From: Hevea brasiliensis
Taxonomy: Eukaryota > Streptophyta > Magnoliopsida > Malpighiales > Euphorbiaceae
Assembly: GCF_030052815.1 (NCBI RefSeq)
Contig: NC_079496.1
Location: 5,704,001 to 5,768,000 of the forward strand
Direction of reading: 5' to 3'
DNA length: 64,000 nucleotides
Translations under genes and position numbers: made by a program
Notes under the pieces: generated by a model
The model's input: the letters and a program-made list of their open reading frames with translations, nothing else
Told to the model about the DNA's origin: nothing
The model's database searches: none
Part shown: in pieces, positions 35,594 through 46,758 of the stretch
Layout of the letters: every line of letters starts with the position of its first letter
Numbering within the stretch: position 1 is the stretch's first letter

Positions 35594-37051
35594 TCAATGT
35601 CTAACAATATGAGCCCTAAAATTATTAAATATTTGTTGGGCTAAGGAATTCCTAAAATTTATCCAATGGTTAGATGTTTGAATTGTGTTAATGAACTCAA
35701 CTTCATCACTGATACTTCCTTCCTCTTCATCTTTATCATCAAGAATTTCCTCTTTCATATCTATTAGCATGAATCTTCTTATTAAATTATATAATAAACA
35801 ACATGCCATAACAATACGTCCTTGAGTTCGTATTAGATAGAATGAAGGACTCCTAAGGATTGACTATCATCCTTTAAGTAAACCAAAACATCTCTCTATG
35901 ATATTTCTAGCTTTCGAGTGTTTCATGTTGAAATACTCCTCTACTATTTGTGGTTTCCTTTCACCCCTCCACTCATTAAGATTATAATGTTGCCCTCTAT
36001 AAGGGGTGAGAAATCCCTTGCAATTAGTGTAGCCGGCATCAGCCAAGTAATAGCAACCTTAAAATGTATAAAATTATGTCAAATTATACAATATATAATT
36101 AAAATTTAAAATTTTTAAAGAAACTATATATTTTATTATTAATTATATTTGCCTTGAGGTACCTTTAAATCATTTGGCCTAGAAATAGCATCTCGAAGGA
36201 CACGATTATCATGTGTTGAACCCTCCCATCTAGATAACACGTAAATAAATTACATGTTAGATGAATAAACTCCTAAAACATTCATTGCAAGGCTTCCCTT
36301 TCTCGTTCTATATTTTGGTCTTTCATCAGATTTTACGGACACACTAATATATATCCCATCTAATGCTCCTAAGCACTTCTACAAAAAAAAAAAAAAGGAT
36401 TAAATTGAAAAAAAAAATCATTAAGTTGATCAAGGACTTGTGGTGATCATTCAATGACTTAAGACATATATATTTACCTTGAAACATCTCCACCTATCAT
36501 CCATGCAGTTATCCGTTATAGGTGTAGGCCTCTTCAGCAACTTAGAATGCAATTTCAAGACAGCTTTAAGACAAAGATTGAATTGTCTACTCACAGTTTC
36601 TCCACTCCCAATAAAATAATTAGCATTTGTTCTATTCTTTTTATGGTGAGCTAATGTATATAAAAATATTGTAACTATCTCCTCCAGCTTTATATTTCGA
36701 GTTCATTTCAATCCTCTAATATCTCTTAGCATCTCACAAAGAACATAAAAAGTATGCCTATTCATACGAATTTCATTCTTACATGCAACATTACTCTCTA
36801 ATTATGGCATTTAAATTAGCTAATCTATTCATTGTTTTAATCATTTTTCTATTTTCTAGTCTCAGTCTATGCATATGCATAAAATACCACTCCATATAAG
36901 CAACCATAACAATGTAAATCATAATAATCATGAAATGGAGTTGTTGCACTTGTCTCTTTCTTTGTAGTGACATACCAAAATGAGCCATTTCTGTGCATAT
37001 TTCGCAAAATAAGCAATCAACTTTAAGTAAAATTAAAAAGTCATCTAACAA
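35594..37051 (-). pseudogene. PIF/Harbinger DDE transposase pseudogene with recognisable introns
   Basis: On the - strand, in order: an N-terminal block (37051-36791), MNRHTFYVLCEMLRDIRGLK (near 36750), SGETVSRQFNLCLKAV, DDRWRCF, then a GT-AG intron at about 36477-36378 that splices cleanly in frame. Next come CLGALDGIYISVSV (first catalytic Asp), [15 protein letters not shown] (near 36230), a probable second intron (about 36130-36058), YYLADAGYTNCKGFLTPYRG (second Asp), KARNIIERCFGLLK (Glu) and CCLLYNLIRR. The DDE residues are all present. In-frame stops near 36708 and 36280 and a double stop near 35855 kill it. It would cut and paste the element at TWA sites. Confidence 0.88.
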
Positions 37052-37228
37052 TTAAGCAAGCAATATGGATTTATGTAGTAATTAATAATTCCATTTATAT
37101 AACCCATGGCATTTAAACTTAGGCCAATGGGCCATTTCCTATTACTTAAGTCACTACAATATATAAGTTAGTGGATTTATATAAAGTTAACTTTAATGAA
37201 TATGTAATATGCATTAATTTAATATGAA

Positions 37229-37272
<44 letters not shown>
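37229..37272. repeat. (TA)n(CA)n compound microsatellite inside the Harbinger element
   Basis: An AT/TA run passes directly into an (AC)n run. Confidence 0.9.
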
Positions 37273-38125
37273 AAGTATATATGGTTAAATTTCAGAAATA
37301 TCACATTTAGAGAAAAAAAAAAAAAACTTAGGTAGGAATGTGCCCAAGTCCAACATATTATTTTGCTTCATGACAAATTCCACTACCTTGACAAATTTCA
37401 CTAATTCAATTCCAATCATGAACGTGGTAGGTGCAGAGTTCAATTTGTTTGGACTGAAGCAAGGAAGTCCTTATCATGAGTGAAGCATAAATATCATCCC
37501 AAAATCCATATTCTGTTATATTCATTGCACCACAATAAAGAAATCAAAGGAAATCAATTATCTCCAAAACACCCAAAGGAATTTTATAGTCCATAGGTCA
37601 AAACATTTTGGTATGTGATTTTCTCCAAAATAATTAAAAAAAAAAAGAAGAAAGCTAAGATGATAACGAGAATTCAAAGGAACCCATTGAAATTTTGTGG
37701 GTCTGTGATTTGTTTTATTGAAACCTAAGAAACGATCTATGATTTTGCCATAATATTTTCATAGATCGGAGAAAGGAGATAGAGTTTACCATACAACATG
37801 TGGGTTTCGTGATTTGTGAGATGAACCAACAAAAGTTCAATCAGACATGGAAGAATAGCAGTAGAAGTGGATGGAGGGAGAGAGAATCAGACTTACCAGG
37901 CAAAGGAAGCGATCAACGACCTAACGAGAGGAGCGGCGTTTCTGAAAGGCCAGTGAGTTTCTTTCCATGTTTTAATTCCTGACTTAAAAGTAGAGAATCC
38001 CAATTCCCATATTTGAGGGAATCATATTTCCTTACTTAGTGGAATGGGAATAGAAAAAACCTTAACCAAACAACAACAATGGGAATCTTTCATTCCCATT
38101 CCAATTCTTGGGTTCATTTTCCCTT

Positions 38126-38139
38126 AACCAAATGGGCCT
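38126..38139 (-). repeat. right terminal inverted repeat of Harbinger element
   Basis: AACCAAATGGGCCT on the + strand, followed by TAA at 38140-38142. Confidence 0.85.
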
Positions 38140-38142
38140 TAA

Positions 38143-40252
38143 ATTACAAACTTTCTTCCTTAAAACCAAAATCAAATCAGAATTATGGTAAATACAAAAT
38201 CATCATCTCCCAAATTCAAACATCCCAAATTTACAAAAAATAAAATTTATACAAACACTAGAATTCAACAAAGAAAACATATAAACACAACACAAACCAC
38301 ACACAAATTGAAAAAAAAAAAAATCAATGGCAAAATTGCACAAAACAAACTGAGAAGGAAATCAAGTTCTTAGAAAAAAAAAATTCAAAAATCACAATCA
38401 AATCAAATAAAAAGTCATCCCAAAGGAATCTCAGAGTTTGCATATTACAAAAATGAATGTAGGATTACTAAAAGTTTAAACTATTAGTATAGATGCATTC
38501 CAACTCCTTATAATATAGCAACCTAAACACTATAAATTGAAAGAATATGGGTAGGGTGTTGGCCCATTGAGCCATTCCTATTCAGTGTCAATAAAGAATC
38601 ACAGAGAGTAAATTTAATTAAAACCTCTATACCAGTTAAACTCAAAAGTTTTAGACTTCCAACCAAGAAGATAGGATGCACACCCTCTAATAAGAGAAAG
38701 ATGAGTCTCTTTAACAGCCCTTCCAATGTCCAAACATACCCAAAGAAAGTTTCAAATGTTTTTTTTTTTGTTAAAGCATCTCCAAAATGAGGTGAGGAAC
38801 AAGGTTTTTATTTAGAAAAATTCACCTTCTCCTTAATTAAATGAGCAAAGTACTTAACATACAAAAGTAAAAAGATAAGGAGATAATTAGTCACCTTACT
38901 TTTTAGACCTAAGGTAGGAGAAATCAAGACAAAAGTTACTTTGTTTTTTAAAGAAATTAAAATAAATAATTGTAATTTTTATATAATTTCAGGATTGATA
39001 ATATATAATTTACTCAAACTAAAAATGATAGAACAAATCAAGTTTTTGTTTGAGTGATTAATTATTTTATTCATGGTCAAGGCATATATCATTAATAAGC
39101 GGGAAAGCAGATAATTAATAAGGTTTTGACCTCAACGCTCAAAATTGTGTGGCTGTGAACATTATGATAAAAGGATTAATTATTCACAAAACTCTCCGTG
39201 AGAGTTACCATTGGCAGCGAGACATGTGATGTCACGTGCTGTCCATGAAAGAACCTCACTTTCATGATTTTGTTATCACGAGCAGTCAACAATCAACACG
39301 ATCAGTATGTTGACAAATTCGGAATCTTTGATTCTTCCAAACAAGTTTTCTGTTCAATGGGGTCTCAATTTCATAGTCTTGTAATTATCATAACATTAAT
39401 TATTGATTATACAGTTTTAAGTACGTTATCACTCGTCTTGTTTCAGTAATTTTCAACATATAATTACTCTTGAAATTCATATTGATGAGAGCTTATATAT
39501 TATTAATTAGTTTAATTTCTACTTCAATTTTGATACTAATTAAAATTAAAAAATTCACTTAATTTTATATTTTAAAATATTAAAGTGCGAGATAAAACGT
39601 TTCTAAATGCCATGGTGTCATTAAAATTTTCAGATAGAAAGAAGAGATTGGAATAAGTAAAAAAAAAAAAAAAAATTGCAAGCATAGTTATCTGGACTAT
39701 TCTCTTTGGATGAGTACACTGTTGTTCTAGGTTTGTGATATAACCCAAATGGCTTGTTTCATTATGTACAGGCAAATATGGCCCAAACTTAATGTAGTCT
39801 GCGCTTCATTAAATTAACCCTTTCGACTTCGGTTGGAGCCTGAAGAGAATTGCTTCAACAACTATAATTGAATTGGACCCGGTTCAGGGGATAAAATATT
39901 AAAATATGGTAATTTATATATAAAAAAACTCTGCATCATTTTAGCAAAATAACAATAATAATAATTTTATGTTAAATTAATCTTTTATTCTGTCAAAAAA
40001 TATACATATGATGTCTTATCATTTAAATAACTATTTTTTTTAGAAAATGAGTAATAAAGGACTCAAGTATGATAAATTTAAAATTTAAGATATAATTCAC
40101 ATTTTTAATGAAACTATGACCATGACCTCTTAAGCAATAATATTAAAAATACTTATATTTTTTATTTTAAAATTTATTAAATAAAAATAAAATTATTTAG
40201 ATTTCAATTTTTAGTTTTCAAAACACATAAACTCAATCACTGCAATATTAAT
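38143..40252. other. intergenic, mostly unrecognised
   Basis: AT-rich, with A-tracts at 38309-38321 and 39660-39675. One weak coding relic lies at 38523-38740 (separate entry). No other gene-like signal was seen. Confidence 0.55.
38523..38740 (-). pseudogene. possible LINE reverse-transcriptase relic
   Basis: On the - strand two frames together resemble the late RT region of plant LINEs: LLGWKSKTF in one frame, then LSLTGIEVLIKFTLCDSLLT in the next (compare the family pattern 'GWK.K.LSLAGR..LIK.VL'). The match is short and needs a frameshift, so this is tentative. Confidence 0.25.
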
Positions 40253-42054
40253 TGATATGGACTCCTGCAAGTATATAGGTTATTCAAATAGGATAAAAAA
40301 TAGATATCATTCTTTCAAAAAATTATGTTATAAATTAAATTTTTGATATAAAATAAACTATATTAAAGTTGTAATATAATCAAACACATGAGAAAATTAG
40401 ACTACGAAGTTTAAAATATAAAAATGCTAAGTTCAATGCAACAATTGACTAATTCAATTATTGAATAAATCAAGAAAATAAGACTATTAAATATAAAAAT
40501 TGATAAACTAAGCACTTAAAAGTAAAATTTCAAGTAACAATTGGTAAAGACGATTTTAAAGTTAAGGGTACATATTCAAATCAATTTGAGATTTTCCTTA
40601 ATTAGCCCAATTATAAAATTTATGAGTTTAAAGGAGATTGATTCTAAAATCCTTTGAATCTATTTCAAGTGAAACAAATAGTGTTTTAATTAATCAAATC
40701 CTATTTTCATAGAGTTTAAAATCAATTAAAACGCATTAAAATCTTGAATCAATCTATTAAACCCTCTTAATCCTTAATCTATTTCTAGATCTAAGTTAAT
40801 TAAGTCAAGTTTTTTTATTATCTATCACTTGATTTTTTTCCTTTCGGTCCTTAAATCAAGGATTAAAAACATAACTTAATAGGATCCTATACTAAGCATA
40901 TTATAAAGCACATAAGAAATAGATTAAACTTCATAAAAATCATAAAATCTGGGCTAATCTAGTTAAAATTCATAAAAATAACTCAAATATTACATCCCTA
41001 ACTCCAGAATCTTAAGAAACTACTCAATATTCATGTTCAATACAATAAATTCTAAGCAAAAAAAGAAATAAAACATAAAAAGTAAACTAAAATTGAGGAA
41101 ACTCGATGTTTGGCGTGAAGAAATTGTGAAGAAAAAGAAGATCCAAAGCTTTACAGGTAAAAAATGGTGTGCTTTGCTCTTTTCTCTCTCCTCTTCCTTC
41201 TAAAATTTCTTCTTACCACAAAAATGATGTAAAGAGGCTTAAAACACCCCCCGACAAAAACCCTATAATAGGCTAAAAGTGGTCTAGAGTGAGGTCATTG
41301 CATATGTGTAATGATTTACCACATCAGCTAATTTGTGTGAAGTTGCATGGCTATGACTGTGTTTGTGTAGGATCTTATGCAGAATCGGGTCTAAGAAGGG
41401 TAAGTGAAAACAGACTTGCATGCCCATGTAGGTCCCTGTGCATATTTCAGCAAATTTAAAAATCCTTCTATGTCCTTGCATAAGTAGTTGTATGGCCATG
41501 TAAGAGGCTATGTAACTTGTGGCAATTCTGGACAATCTTTTAGCATTCTATATAAGCGATTGCATAAGTTGTGCAACTTTCGGCAACTTTGAAATTGCTT
41601 TTCGAATTTGTGCATAAGTAGTTGCACAAATTATGTAAGATCTTGTGCAACTTTTGGCAAAATTGTAGCTGTTCTCGAATTGTTGTATAAGCAGTTGCAT
41701 AACTTAATGCACCAAGCTATGTAACTCTCAATTTACACAGACTGTGCAGCTCCTTATATAACTTTTAGCAGCATTCAAATTCAACAATTTTTAAACTTCA
41801 TTTTTGGCATCTTTGAGCTTAGAATTCATTCTTCAAATATGCAATTGACTCCTAATTTTTCAAAAACATTATTTAGCTTACAAAATAAGAACAAATTCAC
41901 AAATTAAACTAAAATTAATAAAAATGAAAAACTAATTAAATAACAATAAAATTAACAAAAATTAATTAAAAAAAAGTAAAATAATGATAAAATCTAACAT
42001 AAATAGCTACATAATTTACAAATATCATTAATTAAATGATTTACTATGCACTCA
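40253..42054 (-). repeat. old solo LTR of Athila type
   Basis: It reads in parallel with the LTR of the complete Athila copy: GACTCCTGCAAGTATATAGG against GTCCGCAAGTGCACGG at the left, then the TTAATCCTTAATCTATTTCTA, TTATCTATCACTTGATTTT...GTCC and GGATTAAA.ACATAACTTAAT blocks, then a repeat cluster (41290-41760), ending TATGCACTCA. It has no primer site at the left and no polypurine tract at the right, so it is a solo LTR. Ends are good to about 20 bp; no convincing target duplication was found. The divergence is high, so it is old. Confidence 0.7.
41290..41760 (-). repeat. cluster of TGCATAAG/AGTTGCAC words in the solo LTR
   Basis: Words such as TGCATAAGTAGTTG, GTGCAACTTTTGGCAA, TTGCATAAG and CTTATGCA recur about ten times. 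The cluster lies on the upstream side (- strand) of a TATTATAGG box near 41262-41270, the same relative place as the clusters in the other two Athila LTRs. Confidence 0.6.
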
Positions 42055-43982
42055 TTGTGCTATTAATTTTTTTTTTAATTTGCATTACAATTTGCCTTTT
42101 TTTTCCCTCCTCCTTCTTTAACCCTTCCAAAATTCAATATGATTTTTACTCCATTATTTCGTAGGATGATTAAATATGTTATATACATTTTATAAAAGAG
42201 ATTATAAAAAAATTTAAAAAATATATTTATTTATATATAAAATTTATTTTTATATATTAAACAAATTCTGTCGAAACGGGTCAACCTGAACATGAAACTC
42301 TTGGCCAAGTCAGATTTATTTTTCAATCATTTTTTCAAAGGTTTAAAGTATATTATCACTCCTATATTTATTGAGAAAGATCAATTTAGTTTATTTTTAA
42401 TTTTTTTTTTATTTAAAAATTTAAATTTAAGTTTAATTTAATTCAAAAATTAAAAAAAAAATCAATAAATTAAAGCCACCTTTAGTAATATTGGCGTTTT
42501 CTATTTTGACTTTTTTTAGTTAAAAATTTTAAAACGCATTCGATTGTTTACTTTGTTTTTGTTTTTGCTTCGTTTGCTCAAAACTGTGGATTTCAAAAGT
42601 CAAAAGAGGCTTAACTGTTAAACCACAAAAAGTGATTTCATCAATTTCAATTTATTTTTTCTTTAGTTTTTCTCTTGCCTTCAAAGTTCCAACTCTCTAC
42701 CTTCAATTTTCTATCTTTTTATCTTCAAGAAAAAAAAAAAAAAAACAGTATGTTATGATTATGTTGTCAAAGTATTCAATAAAATGACTTAAAGAGAAGA
42801 CATTTGTTATGGCAAAGATTTTAAGAGTATGAATGGTTGCTGCGCCTACATTCATCATTATTTCATTGAATTAAAAAAAAATTACTGTTTATAAAAAACA
42901 AACAATAGAAAACTCTCCCCCATTTTAGTTTTCAAAAAACTTAAAACTAAAAACTTGCAGTGTTAATAAGCACACCCTAAACTTCTTGTTTTTTGAGCTT
43001 AACGATAAATTTATTTTAAAAATTAAGAAATTAAACTTCTTAATTTAAATTAAGAAATCACAAAATTTAGTTTATAAATTTTAATTTTTAAGTTAAATTA
43101 AGTTTAAATTAAAATTTCTAAATTAATCTGAATAAAAAATTAAAAATAAACTAAATTAAACTTTTCTAATAAATATATGGGTGAAATTAAATATTTTATC
43201 TTTTTTTAAATTATTTAGACTCTTTTGAAAAATAACTTATATATAAAAATATTTTTTATGAAAATATTTTTTATTATTTGGTTATAATATTAAATTAAGG
43301 ATATGTGTTTATATCATATATGTATAAATACTTTTTACATTTTAATAAAATTATCAAAGTATATAGAAAATGATTATTTTTTTAATTACTTAATTTTTCT
43401 TTATTTTTTGAGTCCCTTAAATACTGGAAAATATGAAAAATATTAAAAAATATTTGATCACAAAATAAATACTTAATTAATAGAGAAATAGATTAGCAAA
43501 ATTATTTAGATGTCGTGAATTGCGCATTTGATTTTGTAAACGAAGAAAAATCTTAAACCCTATTCATTAAAACATGTAAAACCTTAAAAAATTCTCAAAT
43601 TTCAGACATGGAAGTTGGAGAATATATATGAAATATCAGACTTTGTTTGGCGAGACGAAGAACTAGTTAAACGGGACGATAAAAGTCTAAAAATTAACAA
43701 TTAAACAAAAGTTTGAGTCAAGCGAACAAAAGCTTCTGAAATTCAATATAAACTATATATGGTAATTTATATATAAAAATGTTAAATTAATATGTTTATT
43801 TTGTATATTTATAAGTGTTTTCACATTTTAATAAAATTATCAAAATTTAAAAAATAAAAAATAATTTCATTTTTTTAAAAAGAGAAAATTATTTTATTTA
43901 AAAATAATTGAATTTTCTACTTAATTAGAAAAATATTTTCTATTGAACCATCTGAGTGTCTAAAACATTAAAAAAATATGGA

Positions 43983-44015
<33 letters not shown>

Positions 44016-45238
44016 TGAGAAAAGAAGAAGTCATAAATATAATTCCCTCTATAGATGGAATCGTTTAAGTCTGAATACAATGATCAATGAGCAGTTTGAA
44101 AGAGGCTGCAAGATGCATAATGTTACATCATATGATGAAATTAAATTTTCTAGTGAGATGCTTGGGCTTTACGTATAAGAGAGCAAAGTGGGGTGCATGG
44201 TACCTATGCTCATATACATATAAATTTTGAAGAATATATTATACATAAATTTACATTAATTAGCCAAATTCCTATTCCTGCACTATAAAGAATCAAATCA
44301 AAAATAGTTTAATTATTGAACCCACTACATTATAGATTTTTGACTGAAATATGTTGTGGTCCTCTACCTTTATTGTTTTTTTATTTCTTTCTCTCTTACA
44401 TGCTGATTCCCATCCAAGGTGGTCGGTAGTACTTGTTCAGACACAAAATTCAAAAATCAACAACACTTGTCCTTCTTTTGCCATATATATTTGTTAATTC
44501 GAAGATTTTATTTACCCTTAATATTTAAATTTGAGAAAATTTTCAATATCTCACATAATAAAAATTTAATCATTTTTTCTTTTCAACATGCAACCTGGAA
44601 GGAGACTTTTCAGATTAATTACTTGAATCACCTGATGTGAAGATCAAATAAAAATATAATAATACCGTGACAGTAGGATCAGCAAGGGCCAATAATCTTT
44701 CTTTCTTTTTATTTTTTTCTCAATTAAATTATTATTTACTAATAGAAAGATTTGAATTCAAATAGTAATTAAAATTGGAAAAATATCAATTTGTGATAGC
44801 ACGTCAAATTGCAGCAGCCATGGTGTAAAAGAACAAGTTGAAAACAATAACTACCCCCGGCTCTGAAAAATTTTGTGGAGTGGAAACAAGAACTATCCCT
44901 GAGGTGAAATTTAATTAAGTTGAATTGATTTGTGGACAGAATGAATTAAAAGGGTTAAGCAAAATAAGAAGCAGAAGATGGATGAGATAAGCTGCATGAC
45001 TTCAACAATTGACACAACACATTTGTGACCATAAAAGCTTTACTCTTTTTTATTCACAATAAATATATATATATATAAAAAAAAAAACATTAAAAAGTGA
45101 CAGAATATGAGAAAGGGATATCTAGCCTGAAAGCCATCACCTTGACCATCCAGGTGCATTGGACTTAAACCATTGTCTTTAGTCTTCATAGAAACTTCTA
45201 CTACGAACGTTTAAATGATTCTAACCCAATAGATTCTC
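42055..45238. other. intergenic AT-rich DNA upstream of the ERF gene
   Basis: Long A/T-rich stretches, a poly-A tract at 42729-42745 and an (AT)n microsatellite at 43983-44011. No ORF with family resemblance. The last few hundred bases form the promoter flank of the ERF gene and include a W-box core TTGACC at 45142-45147. Confidence 0.6.
43983..44011. repeat. (AT)n microsatellite
   Basis: About 14 uninterrupted AT dinucleotides. Confidence 0.95.
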
Positions 45239-45306
45239 CACGTGTCCAAATATTGTTTGACCTTCAAATCTGGCAAAATTGGCTTTTTTCTGTCCTGTAT
45301 ATAAAT
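45239..45306 (+). promoter_or_regulatory. core promoter of ERF gene: G-box, W-box, TATA box
   Basis: CACGTG (G-box) at 45239-45244, TTGACC (W-box core) at 45257-45262 and TATATAAAT at 45298-45306 lie in order, 45-112 bp before the ATG at 45351. W-boxes are bound by WRKY factors, and the combination suits a stress- or pathogen-responsive gene. A second W-box is at 45142-45147. Activity is inferred from motifs and spacing. Confidence 0.65.
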
Positions 45307-45350
45307 ATCTCATTTACAAGCACAGCTTTAGCCATGCAAAAGACGCACAC

Positions 45351-45758
45351 ATGGACGAGGACAAGACCAAAGCGAAGGAAGAAGGAGCTAAAGGAGCAGA
45401 AGTCAAGTACAGAGGCGTTCGAAGGCGGCCTTGGGGGAAATTCGCCGCGGAGATACGCGACTCCACTCGCCAGGGAGCACGGATATGGTTGGGGACTTTT
45501 AACACGGCGGAGGAAGCTGCAAGAGCTTACGATCGAGCAGCTTATGCAATGAGAGGGCACTTAGCCATTCTTAATTTTCCTAATGAGTACCCACTTACAA
45601 GTGGTGCTGGTTCTAGTTCCACAACTTCTGTTGCTCCTTCTTCTTCTGCCTCTTTACCGTCAATGCAAAACGAAGTTATCGAGTTGGAGTACCTGGATGA
45701 TAGGCTGCTGGAAGAGATGCTTGAGCAAGAAGAGCAAAAGAGCAAGAGCAAGAAGTAG
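45351..45758 (+). CDS. ERF098-like: AP2/ERF transcription factor, group IX (ERF098/TDR1-like)
   Basis: Intact, intronless, 135 residues. It is expected to bind GCC-box DNA in the nucleus and regulate ethylene, jasmonate and defence genes. Seen: a short acidic/basic N-terminus, a complete AP2/ERF domain at about residues 19-80 ([50 protein letters not shown]) with the Ala and Asp that mark ERF rather than DREB proteins, a Ser/Thr-rich linker (88-103), and an acidic C-terminal motif [16 protein letters not shown], which matches the CMIX-1 activation motif of small group IXc ERFs. The length fits ERF095-098 proteins. The frame is open further upstream, but the first in-frame ATG downstream of the TATA box is 45351, and a start at 45279 would be a TTG lying before the TATA box. 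Confidence 0.95.
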   Translation: MDEDKTKAKEEGAKGAEVKYRGVRRRPWGKFAAEIRDSTRQGARIWLGTFNTAEEAARAYDRAAYAMRGHLAILNFPNEYPLTSGAGSSSTTSVAPSSSASLPSMQNEVIELEYLDDRLLEEMLEQEEQKSKSKK

Positions 45759-46758
45759 AAGTGACATCTTTTTTTTTTTTTAAATATATATATACGGTAA
45801 TTTACATAAGTGTTTTCTCAAATCTCAACTTCATCTCTCTTCTGTTGTTGATCATTTTGCTATAGCAACCCACGAAAAGGGTTTTTGCCTATTCATGCAT
45901 AACACATTGCGAACATGAGATTGGAAGATGAAAGCAAATAAACTTCATACTTCCAATCCAAGTTGGACAGTGATTAAGGACACACATGTTACATGTATTA
46001 CCTATGTATGTGCGTGAATTGGTGGAAATTTAGAAGAAAATCGAATATTTGTGTATCACCCTCATGATTCGTTAAACTTGCTACTAAATGTGAGAAGCTT
46101 AATTATGCTTCTGGTGGATGCATTATTCTCGTTTGCTTCATTTTTCTTTTAATGTATAATATGAGTGCATATTTTCAACAATAAAAACTAAGTATTAATT
46201 CTAAATTAATTAAAATCAACAATATAAATCATGTTTCATTATTCAGCTCTATTTAAAATTAATTTCGCAACAATATTAAAACATTATAAATCTTTTAATA
46301 CTAATTCACTCTGTCATTTTAAATCTCTGCATTTCTTCTTACTACTTTCACTACTAACTTATTACACTTTTATATTTAAGCATTTGATACTCTATGCTAG
46401 ATATAACCAAATTATCTTGATCAACATTCTTTCATTTTATCCCAATATTTACTACATGCACCCTTTGGTAGGCGTGATCACATCAATATTATTTATTATC
46501 GTAATATCAAATGTCCATTTTAATATCTGCATTTTTACCACATTCATTTTGTGGGTATGGTATACTTTAAGTGCCCAACATGTTCTTCTACACAAAACAG
46601 TTGGCTTGATCACGGTTCCATAAAACTTATAGTTCACTTTGTAAGAGATCCTACCTACTATCTCATAGTACACTTGTCGTGGACCTCCATTTCATCCTTT
46701 ATATTTTGATCATATGAGTTACATCCTCATTTATTACTCCATTCTTTTGGATAATTAT
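45759..46758. other. 3' flank of ERF gene and intergenic DNA
   Basis: A poly-T tract and short (TA)n (45769-45794) follow the stop codon at once. The rest is AT-rich. A 130-codon + strand frame (46231-46623) has low-complexity hydrophobic composition and no recognisable family, so I do not call it. Confidence 0.55.

Larger units (their letters stand above)
33822..38139 (-). mobile_element. PIF/Harbinger DNA transposon, full length but inactive
   Basis: Terminal inverted repeats GGGCTCGTTTGGTT (33822-33835) and, reversed, AGGCCCATTTGGTT (38126-38139) match at 11 of 14 positions. They are flanked by TAA on both sides (33819-33821 and 38140-38142), the 3-bp TWA target duplication typical of PIF/Harbinger. 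Subterminal GAATCGGAATCGGAATCG (left) and GAATGGGAATAG/TTCCCATTCC (right) repeats reinforce the ends. Inside, on the - strand, are a DDE transposase relic and a Myb/SANT-like second ORF, the two-gene layout of the superfamily. Total length is 4318 bp. Stops in both genes make it non-autonomous. Confidence 0.9.

Noticed and set aside
41290..41760. CRISPR-like or satellite array in the solo LTR
   Set aside because: The words are irregularly spaced and variable; the position and neighbours identify an LTR U3 cluster, and the host is a plant.
45279..45350. N-terminal extension of the ERF protein
   Set aside because: The open frame runs upstream to 45279, but it begins with TTG and contains the TATA box (45298-45306); the ATG at 45351 matches the family start.
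46231..46623. 130-codon hydrophobic ORF
   Set aside because: Low-complexity, AT-driven composition with many Phe/Ile/Leu and no family resemblance; probably chance.
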